A stretch of DNA of 64,000 nucleotides. It comes from Paenibacillus taichungensis. Lineage in GTDB: Bacteria > Bacillota > Bacilli > Paenibacillales > Paenibacillaceae. Shown piece by piece: positions 57,947 through 64,000 of this stretch (position 1 is its first letter; every line of letters starts with the position of its first letter). The translations under genes and the position numbers were made by a program. Location: contig NZ_JABMCC010000107.1 of NCBI RefSeq assembly GCF_013359905.1, positions 1 through 64,000 on the forward strand, written 5' to 3'. The notes beneath the pieces are model-generated. The model was not told the DNA's origin. It searched no databases and saw only the letters and a program-made list of their open reading frames with translations.

Positions 57947-58813
57947 TTGATCAAGAAAATTTATGTTTTAATTTTAATGATGGTACTTTTAATTACGGGG
58001 TGTAACTCAAATACTAATCAGCACAATGCCACCGAACCTAAAATGAAGACTGTTCCAGAACAATCTAATGTAAGGAATTTAGACCAGAGCAGAGGTAATA
58101 TTAGGGTGTTAAACACGGAGGTAGACAATTATTATAAAGAAGCGGTAGGAAAGACCGGTGCGGAGTTGAAGCAAATTCTACACGAGATAATCAGCAAACA
58201 AGATGTGATCGATTATCGAGGCCAGCAAATGTGGGATGCATTAGGCGATACCGATCAGGACCCAAATGACCCAAGTAAAGTCATGCTTTTATATGCTGGC
58301 CGTTCTGTATCGAAATCAAACCATGGAAGCCAATGGAACAAAGAACATGTTTGGGCTCAGTACCATGGTGAATTCGGCCGTACGAGAGGTATTGGATCTG
58401 ATTTGCATAATCTTAAGCCTGAAGATCCTGACGTGAATAGAGATAGAGGACATAGGAACTTTGATGAATCGGCTGACGACTATAATGGGAATCGCGCACC
58501 TGACACTAAATGGGATGCAGATTCTTGGGAACCGAGAGATGAAGTTAAAGGCGATATTGCCCGGATAATCTTATACATGGATACCAGGTATGAAGATACC
58601 GATAGAATGGATTTGAAAGTGGTTGACTCAAGCCCGATGGATAATAGTGAACCTCAGCATGGTAAACTTTCAACATTATTAAAATGGCATGAGGAAGACC
58701 CAGTGGATGATTTCGAAAGAAGAAGGAATAATGTGATTTTCGAAAAATATCAACACAACCGGAATCCTTTTATTGACCACCCTGAATGGGTAGCTGAAGT
58801 ATATAATAAGTAA
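57947..58813 (+). CDS. secreted endonuclease I lipoprotein (288 aa)
   Basis: TTG 57947 follows GAAGGGAGC and is preferred over ATG 57929, which lacks a site. A lipoprotein signal with lipobox LLITGC (Cys about residue 19) is followed by the endonuclease I fold: YRGQQMWDALGD, WNKEHVWAQYHGEFG, DLHNLKPEDPDVN and RGHRNFDES. Relatives (EndA, B. subtilis Bsn) degrade extracellular DNA or RNA. At the cell surface it could process incoming nucleic acid or attack competitors. Confidence 0.85.
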   Translation: MIKKIYVLILMMVLLITGCNSNTNQHNATEPKMKTVPEQSNVRNLDQSRGNIRVLNTEVDNYYKEAVGKTGAELKQILHEIISKQDVIDYRGQQMWDALGDTDQDPNDPSKVMLLYAGRSVSKSNHGSQWNKEHVWAQYHGEFGRTRGIGSDLHNLKPEDPDVNRDRGHRNFDESADDYNGNRAPDTKWDADSWEPRDEVKGDIARIILYMDTRYEDTDRMDLKVVDSSPMDNSEPQHGKLSTLLKWHEEDPVDDFERRRNNVIFEKYQHNRNPFIDHPEWVAEVYNK

Positions 58814-58894
58814 TAAGCATAGTTTAATCTTAAGAGATGTGTATCGACAGGGTATGAATAGCTCACTCCATTTATCTTACGTGGTCCACGCAAT

Positions 58895-58940
58895 ACGTAA
58901 AGAAGACTGTTTGTTAGCAGCTCTTCTTTACGTTTTTTTG
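58895..58940 (+). terminator. intrinsic terminator of the endonuclease gene
   Basis: ACGTAAAGAAGA and TCTTCTTTACGT are perfect complements 15 nt apart, then TTTTTTT. Confidence 0.88.
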
Positions 58941-59082
58941 GTCATGTCGTAATACTTTCGCCCTTTCGATAAACCAACAATAGTGTCAAACTAAAAATAG
59001 CGAAAAAATATTAATTATCATACATAATTTAGAGATCCACGCACACAAGTTCATTACTATGAGAAACGAGGGACGTTACATT

Positions 59083-59882
59083 ATGAAAGATAAGAAAAGA
59101 AAGATGTTCAACGAAGGGCAACTAGAATCATTATGTAAAATTATTGCCGATACTAGTACTGGATCGACCGGCTCACAGATTGAGAGTGTTTAAGAGATTC
59201 AAAAATAAAAGATGTTGACCCAAATAATACAAAGTGGAGACGTCTGTATAATGCTCTAATTACCGAGCAAAACGAGAGTGGAATGGGTAACTGTGTCCTA
59301 ACATTTATATCAAAAGCTTTAAATCCTGCACGATTTGTAGGTGAATTGAAGTTTTATCGAGGTATAATCGAAAAGATTAATACGGTTCTTTTGTTCCAAG
59401 GACTTGAATTTAAAGAAGATGGATGTTTTCATACGGTAAAAGCTGCCAAGACTCTCTCTGAAGCTGAATCGCGCGCGTCAAATTTAAAAGAGACAATTGC
59501 TAGTAGGAATCTCCATAGCCATCTTTTGAAATTTTGCAAAGCAGAGCTGCTTGAGGACAATTATTTTCATGCCGTCCTAGAGGCAACAAAGAGCATTGCA
59601 TCTATGATTAGAGCAAAAACTGGTTTGACTAGTGATGGAGCAACGCTGGTGGAGGCAGCTTTTTCAGGAAGTTCTCCTATGTTGAAAATTAATCCTTTTG
59701 AAACGGAATCTGAAAAAAGCGAGCAAAAGGGATTTGTGAATCTAACCAAGGGGTTGTTTGGTACATTCAGGAATACAACTGCTCATGCTGCACGATATGA
59801 ATGGAACTTGCCTGAAGAAGATGCTGTCGACCTTTTTACATTAGCCTCTTATGTACTTAGACGTATTGAGAAGAGTAGCTAA
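59083..59882 (+). pseudogene. Ymh/TIGR02391-family (Abi-associated) gene, frameshifted
   Basis: ATG 59083 follows GAGGGA and reads MKDKKRKMFNEGQLESLCKI up to TAA at 59191-59193. The same protein continues in the -1 frame (RDSKIKDVDPNNTKWRRLYN, then GFVNLTKGLFGTFRNTTAHA) to the stop at 59882. The joined product, about 266 aa, has the STGxTGSxI N-terminal motif and the RN..AH C-terminal motif of this family, often linked with abortive infection. The break is at GTTTAA, consistent with one missing T. True inactivation, a sequencing error or -1 slippage are all possible. Confidence 0.7.
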
Positions 59883-60102
59883 GAAACATATTTCGATACT
59901 CAACGATGTGCTTGCTTCCCATACTTGTGCCGGTGACCTTAATGTCATTAAACATTCTACTGCATCACTGAGCCAAAATGAGAATAGAAACCTTCCATTT
60001 AACATTGTAGTAGAACGTATCCAAAGAAAAGTTTATAGAAATATACTTGAATAATGCCGAGCAGTCATTAATTACAACAAAAATAAGCTGAAGAGCGAAG
60101 AG

Positions 60103-60150
60103 ACGGCGATTGATTCCTACATGCGTAGAGAAACAATCGCCGTTTATTTA
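60103..60150. terminator. terminator between convergent genes
   Basis: ACGGCGATTG and CAATCGCCGT are exact complements 21 nt apart, then TTATTT. Confidence 0.7.
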
Positions 60151-60174
60151 TGCAGTACTATATTATTTAAGTTT

Positions 60175-60492
60175 CTAAGTTACTTCGAACGTAATTTTAA
60201 ACCACTTTTTTTCAGCGTTCACGTCCCAGGGCTGTGTGTAGACCAAAGCAATTCTACCCGAACCGTGGCCTGTGGCTGAAAACAGCCAGGAGCGAGTATT
60301 TGAACTGCCAATTAGTTTGGAGTTGCCACCCAGGGATCTAGAGTTGTCCAGAGATAAAGTTTCTATGTCCGGCAGTTCTTCTTCTAGCCATTTGTAACCG
60401 GTTGAGATGTTGGAGCGTAAGTCAATACGCATTTGTTCTCCTGTTTTTAAACTAATGTGGGCACCGGTGTTTTCATCGGTAAGAATGATCAT
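60175..60492 (-). CDS. chagasin-family (I42) cysteine protease inhibitor (105 aa)
   Basis: ATG 60492 follows CAGGAG. The three inhibitory loops of chagasin are visible: SNISTGYKW (the NPTTGY-type loop), the GHGSGRIALVY strand loop and QPWD (the RPW-type loop). The protein is cytoplasmic by sequence. It lies 12 nt after the papain-like protease gene, so it most likely restrains that enzyme inside the cell. Confidence 0.8.
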   Translation of the reverse strand: MIILTDENTGAHISLKTGEQMRIDLRSNISTGYKWLEEELPDIETLSLDNSRSLGGNSKLIGSSNTRSWLFSATGHGSGRIALVYTQPWDVNAEKKWFKITFEVT

Positions 60493-60504
60493 AGTGTCTC
60501 CTGA

Positions 60505-61350
60505 CTAATGGTACGTAATTCCTAATTTATCTGTACGGGGGACGACATAATCTTCATCAAAACGATCAAGAATATTTTCTTTAGCTTTAATAATCGCTTC
60601 CGGATTATCAATCAGATCGGTAGAACTCCAAGCCTCAGTACAATATCTTTTCATGTACTCATAAGGCAAGTATCCGTATCCACGTTCTCCCCATCCATCT
60701 CCCCATGAATTCTTGAACTTGAAACGTTTGGTGGTATTGTCATATCCAACGATACAGATAGCATGACCACCATTTGAAATTAAGTCTTCCGGTGGCATAC
60801 CGATAACTCCAGTACGATCAGTTTGCTCGTTAAACCAAGACTCTTCAAAAACAACCACACCTGCAATAAACGGGCCGTTAATGACAAGACTGCGCTTCAT
60901 TGAGGAGATGGAATTTAGGCTAGCGAACGCTTTTATTCGATACTTAGCGGCATTCTCATCCGCTCCTATTTGCGGAGTACCTAGTTCACAAGCGATGTAA
61001 GGCCAATAGGACTCTTCGCAGCATCCTTGATCATATAATACTTTCACTGCAACGCGGGGGTAAGTTCCTTCTTCATCTGGAATTCCATCAAGCTCTTTAC
61101 ACTTTTGATATAGATAACGGGGGGAGAGCTCAATTGTGTGTTCATGCTCTTTCTTCTCTTGGTACTCTTTGACTCCGACCACCGCCGCAAATGCAACACA
61201 GGTACCTTCATTACCTTGAGGGCGTATTGGTGACATATCATTGGTATAGTCTACTTGTTCAGGAATATTAAAAGTGGGTAGAAATGCTTCCATAGAAATG
61301 TCTCTCTTATCGAGTGGACTTGGGATATAACCAGTAAAATATGGTTTCAT
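60505..61350 (-). CDS. papain-like (C1) cysteine protease (281 aa)
   Basis: ATG 61350 follows AAAAGGAG. The catalytic set of clan CA is present: Gln and Cys in RPQGNEGTCVAFAA, His in NGGHAICIVGYDN and Asn in FKFKNSWGDGWGERGYG. No signal peptide or propeptide is seen, so the enzyme is made in active form in the cytoplasm next to its inhibitor gene. Such protease-inhibitor pairs resemble toxin-antitoxin units; other options are protein turnover or export by a non-classical route. Confidence 0.85.
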   Translation of the reverse strand: MKPYFTGYIPSPLDKRDISMEAFLPTFNIPEQVDYTNDMSPIRPQGNEGTCVAFAAVVGVKEYQEKKEHEHTIELSPRYLYQKCKELDGIPDEEGTYPRVAVKVLYDQGCCEESYWPYIACELGTPQIGADENAAKYRIKAFASLNSISSMKRSLVINGPFIAGVVVFEESWFNEQTDRTGVIGMPPEDLISNGGHAICIVGYDNTTKRFKFKNSWGDGWGERGYGYLPYEYMKRYCTEAWSSTDLIDNPEAIIKAKENILDRFDEDYVVPRTDKLGITYH

Positions 61351-61492
61351 AATTATGTTAGCTCCTTTTTTAGCAATTCTTTAACCGGAGGTTAGTCTGC
61401 ACAAAATAATTTTTTATATGTAAGGGTTCAATGGTGTTAAATACATAAGATTGGAGTCCTTCTGGTATTATAAATATTTACCTCTTGCATAA

Positions 61493-61534
61493 AGAACGTG
61501 TGTTCGTTATATAATAAGAGCAAACAAGTGTTCT
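61493..61534 (+). promoter_or_regulatory. LexA (SOS) boxes in the uvrX promoter
   Basis: GAACGTGTGTTC (61494-61505) fits the Gram-positive LexA core GAAC-N4-GTTC exactly; CAAACAAGTGTTCT (61521-61534) is a weaker second site. TATAAT at 61510-61515 is the -10 element, with TTGCAT at 61485 a possible -35, so the first box lies between the two. SOS control is very likely. Confidence 0.75.
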
Positions 61535-61558
61535 TATTTTTTTGTGCGGGAGTGAAAA

Positions 61559-62800
61559 ATGATGGCTAAGCAAAGAACAATCATGTTAATTGATATGCAG
61601 AGCTTTTATGCATCCGTTGAGAAGGCAAAGATGCCTGAATATCGGGATAAGCCTCTAGCAGTAGCGGGAGATCCTGCAAGACGATCTGGTATCATATTGG
61701 CAGCTTGTCCTTTGGCAAAAGCTAAGGGTGTGTCGACTGCTGAACCACTTTGGCAATCCCTTCAGAAGTGTCCCGAGTTAATTATTGTTAGACCACATAT
61801 GCAGGAATACATTGAAGTTTCGACTCAAATTATGAGTATTATGGAGGAGTTTTCAGACCAAGTAGAGCCATATAGTATTGACGAGATGTTTATTGACGTG
61901 ACAGGCTCACTTCATCTGTTTGCGAATGATCCAGTGGACTTGGCAAAACAGATTCAAGACAAAATCTTTAATGCTACCGGCGTCTATGCCAGGGCTGGCA
62001 TTGGGGAGAACAAAATAATCAGTAAGCTTTGCTGTGATATGATCGCAAAAAAGGTGGAAGGAGGCGTATTCCATTTAAAAAAAGATGAGCTGCATAAACA
62101 TATTGGCCAAAAACCTATCCGAGATATGTGGGGGATCGGTTCAAGGATGGAAAAGCATCTGTGGAAGATGGGTATCCGAACCATTAAAGACTTGGCGAAT
62201 ACGCCTCTTTCCAAATTAAGAAGCAAATGGGGTGTTAATGGAGAAGTCATCTGGAGAGTTGCCAATGGACTCGACAATTCGCCGGTAACCGTCAACACAC
62301 ACAGTACACAAAAGGATATTGGAAACGGAATGACCCTGCCCAGAGATTTTACAGAAGCATGGGAGATTGAAGTGGTTATTCTCGATATCTGTACAGAAGT
62401 GTGCAGAAGAGCCCGTAAAAAGGGGCTGATGGGTAGTGTCATTTCTGTAAGTGTATCGGGAGCAGATTTTGATCACCCCACTGGTTTTCACAGGCAGGTT
62501 AAACTGTCTGATCCTACAAACATAACCGTTGATGTGTGCAAGTTTTCCAAACGCATATTCCATCAACATTGGGATGGGCAACCTGTGCGCCGTGTAGGCG
62601 TATCCCTGTCTCAATTATCCAACGCGGATACATATCAACTCTCTTTCTTTGATGATCAAGAGCAGAAACGAGCCATTGATCAGGTGATGGACGACATTAA
62701 GGATCGATTTGGCGACATCTCCATTCTGCGAGCGAGCTCCATTACGGCTGCGGGTCAAGCGATCGATAGAGCATCTAAAATTGGGGGGCATTACAAATGA
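61559..62800 (+). CDS. uvrX: Y-family translesion DNA polymerase (UvrX/ImpB-like)
   Basis: This 413-aa protein holds the Y-family motifs: LIDMQSFYASVEKA (first Asp), YSIDEMFIDVTGS (SIDE), YARAGIGENKIISKLCCDMI and the HhH region DMWGIGSRMEKHLWKMGI. The start ATG 61559 follows GGGAG. UvrX-type polymerases on plasmids and phages copy damaged DNA. The stop overlaps the start of the YolD-like gene (ATGA), and LexA boxes precede the operon. A 38-nt fragment of a near-identical gene survives at 738-775. Confidence 0.9.
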   Translation: MMAKQRTIMLIDMQSFYASVEKAKMPEYRDKPLAVAGDPARRSGIILAACPLAKAKGVSTAEPLWQSLQKCPELIIVRPHMQEYIEVSTQIMSIMEEFSDQVEPYSIDEMFIDVTGSLHLFANDPVDLAKQIQDKIFNATGVYARAGIGENKIISKLCCDMIAKKVEGGVFHLKKDELHKHIGQKPIRDMWGIGSRMEKHLWKMGIRTIKDLANTPLSKLRSKWGVNGEVIWRVANGLDNSPVTVNTHSTQKDIGNGMTLPRDFTEAWEIEVVILDICTEVCRRARKKGLMGSVISVSVSGADFDHPTGFHRQVKLSDPTNITVDVCKFSKRIFHQHWDGQPVRRVGVSLSQLSNADTYQLSFFDDQEQKRAIDQVMDDIKDRFGDISILRASSITAAGQAIDRASKIGGHYK

Positions 62801-63162
62801 GCAAAAAACTGGAGGCCAATGGATTATGGGAATCGAGCCGCATGATGCTTCCACAACATAAAGAACGAATTATACAGCATCGTACTCAAATTCATGTTCA
62901 AGCGAAACCACTGATTCATGAAGATGAGTGGGAAATCATTGCTCAGAATCTACGGATGTCGTTGAATTACACTTTAGTAGCAAGCATAGAACTATTCCAT
63001 GAGAGGGGTAACAAATACGTTAAGGGAATTGTTACTTCCGTAAAGGATTTTGGAAAGAAGTTCAAAGTGGAGACGGATACTGGGTTTGAAACTTTAGACT
63101 ATGACCAAATGGTTTCGGTGAAACTTGAAGAAGGTGATATGGATTATGAGGGAGACTGCTGA
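62797..63162 (+). CDS. YolD-like protein (121 aa)
   Basis: ATG 62797 overlaps the uvrX stop by 4 nt. The family core is present: LWESSRMMLPQHKERIIQHR and DEWEIIAQNLRMSLNY, followed by a beta region (KYVKGIVTSVKDFGKKFKVE). YolD-like proteins typically stand beside UvrX/DinB-type polymerases and probably support them. A decayed relative is at 7116-7270. Confidence 0.85.
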   Translation: MSKKLEANGLWESSRMMLPQHKERIIQHRTQIHVQAKPLIHEDEWEIIAQNLRMSLNYTLVASIELFHERGNKYVKGIVTSVKDFGKKFKVETDTGFETLDYDQMVSVKLEEGDMDYEGDC

Positions 63163-63511
63163 AGAACTTGCTCTGGTAAAAAAACATACTATATATCCTT
63201 TCTTGATGAGCACCGTAGAAAATGACAAGAAAAAGATAGCAGGCTCTAACGTTAAAATGAAGTCTGTATATCTTCAATACTTAGATAACCTGCAGGCTAA
63301 GATCTCATTAGATATGTACCAATGTAAGAAGAACTTAAAGGACAACAAGATAATAATCATCGAACAAACTAAATCAGATCTTGGATTAATTGTGAAGTAC
63401 TCGAATAAGGAGTACAAACACAAGATGGACCTGCACTGGAGTAAAGTTAAAGTTGATGTCACACTGCTCCTCACTGATTATATGAAGGTAGATATCACAG
63501 AACTAATATAA
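63146..63511 (+). CDS. hypothetical protein of the uvrX operon (121 aa)
   Basis: ATG 63146 lies inside the end of the YolD-like gene, with AAGGTGA upstream. The product is lysine-rich (MRETAEELALVKKHTIYPFL, then KEYKHKMDLHWSKVKVDVTL) without a membrane segment or known motif. Overlap with yolD implies co-translation and a link to the SOS-controlled operon. Confidence 0.6.
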   Translation: MRETAEELALVKKHTIYPFLMSTVENDKKKIAGSNVKMKSVYLQYLDNLQAKISLDMYQCKKNLKDNKIIIIEQTKSDLGLIVKYSNKEYKHKMDLHWSKVKVDVTLLLTDYMKVDITELI

Positions 63512-63627
63512 AACGGTGTGGGATTTATCAATGCTTCGCGAGTAGGTGTTTATTTATAATCTAAGCTCCAAGAATTACCGCCTCAAACCTTTATGCCAAA
63601 GGGCTATAATGGGGATGAGGTGTTTTT

Positions 63628-64000
63628 ATGTTTATTAGCCCTATGTTATTAGAGACAGCACCCGAGCCATTCAGCCACTCGGATTATATTTTTGAACCTA
63701 AGGTTGATGGACATCGGTTGTTATATTCGCAACAATCCGGATCAGTCCGGTTATATACAAGACACCACAACGATTGCACCAGTCAGTATCCTGAGTTGAT
63801 ATTGCCCTTTGAATCTGACATCATCCTGGACGGCGAGGTCGCTTGCACAGATCCAGCAACAGGTCTGAACGACTTTGAGGGTGTAATGAGTCGATTCAGC
63901 ACCAAACAGACTAGCAAGATACAACTTCTCACCAAAACTTTGCCTGCAACTTTCGCCATATTTGATATTCTTCAGTACAAAGGTCGGGACCTTCGCAAGC
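63628..64000 (+). CDS. ATP-dependent DNA ligase, cut by the window edge
   Basis: ATG 63628 follows GATGAGG; 124 codons are seen and the frame runs off the end. The adenylation motif is FEPKVDGHRLLYSQ (K-x-D-G), followed by LYTRHHNDCTSQYPEL, LDGEVACTDP and FAIFDILQYKGRDL, in the order of LigD-type ATP-dependent ligases. Such ligases seal nicks in repair and fit the neighbouring uvrX operon. The C-terminal OB domain cannot be checked here. Confidence 0.85.
   Translation, partial: MFISPMLLETAPEPFSHSDYIFEPKVDGHRLLYSQQSGSVRLYTRHHNDCTSQYPELILPFESDIILDGEVACTDPATGLNDFEGVMSRFSTKQTSKIQLLTKTLPATFAIFDILQYKGRDLRK

Noticed and set aside
59851..60054. A 67-codon frame after the Ymh-like gene
   Set aside because: It overlaps the end of the better-supported gene, has no ribosome binding site, and most of it lacks coding character.
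1..64000. tRNA, rRNA or riboswitch genes
   Set aside because: I looked for cloverleaf-like and rRNA-like stretches and common riboswitch patterns and found none that I could support by eye; a covariance-model search would be decisive.

Overview
The window looks like part of a large, low-GC (roughly mid-30s percent) conjugative plasmid or plasmid-like element of a Paenibacillus-type Firmicute. The evidence is strong GGAGG-type ribosome binding sites, frequent TTG/GTG starts, an AbrB/SpoVT-type regulator, a Spo0E-type phosphatase, a TubZ-type partition GTPase, a Gram-positive type IV secretion (T4SS) operon and an AloR/AloP-style quorum-sensing pair, a family described in Paenibacillaceae. No rRNA, tRNA or housekeeping gene was seen. 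No relaxase, coupling ATPase or recognisable Rep protein lies inside the window.

Region by region. (1) 1-14.5 kb is an accessory or defence island, mostly on the minus strand. It holds a complete four-gene type II CBASS operon (CD-NTase, Cap2 E1/E2, Cap3 JAB, Cap5 HNH-SAVED), an XRE regulator, a LOG/SLOG-fold protein coupled to an EEP-fold nuclease of higher GC, and several broken genes. Copies of a small intergenic repeat and relics of uvrX and yolD lie among them. (2) 14.7-19.7 kb carries regulators: a MerR-like protein, an AbrB protein with extra zinc and HTH modules, and a split sigma factor resembling SigO/RsoA with a divergent YvrJ-type small gene. (3) 19.7-27 kb is the maintenance block: TubR-like protein, a 73-aa truncated TubZ paralogue, TubZ, a convergent TubY-like MerR/coiled-coil protein, a dense cluster of TCTACG motifs and topoisomerase III. 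(4) 27-39 kb holds a degenerate and an intact tyrosine recombinase, secreted proteins, the AloR/AloP pair, a Spo0E-like phosphatase, a coiled-coil DNA-binding candidate and an Mrr-like nuclease.

(5) 39.2-54.6 kb is the conjugation module. It has two XRE regulators around an operator-containing promoter, a sigma-like small protein, a NusG-domain protein, then T4SS genes: thioredoxin-like, YdjM-like, PemK/MazF-like, VirB2/VirB3-like, VirB4, VirB6/TrbL-like, SLT+M23 cell-wall hydrolase, CpaE-like ATPase and a copper-amine-oxidase-N protein. At least four strong intrinsic terminators lie inside this operon, so the NusG-domain protein is a good candidate for a dedicated antiterminator. (6) 54.7-56.1 kb is a solo TnpB element with a probable omega-RNA and a non-canonical start. 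(7) 56.7-64 kb carries a HEXXH protein, secreted endonuclease I, a frameshifted Ymh/Abi-type gene, a papain-like protease coupled to a chagasin-type inhibitor, and an SOS-boxed uvrX-yolD cluster followed by an ATP-dependent DNA ligase cut by the window edge.

As a whole, the element carries its own segregation, transfer, immunity and repair functions. It also has two routes by which it may read or alter host physiology: peptide quorum sensing plus Spo0E-type phosphorelay interference, and an alternative sigma factor. All function calls come from reading motifs by eye, with no database search.
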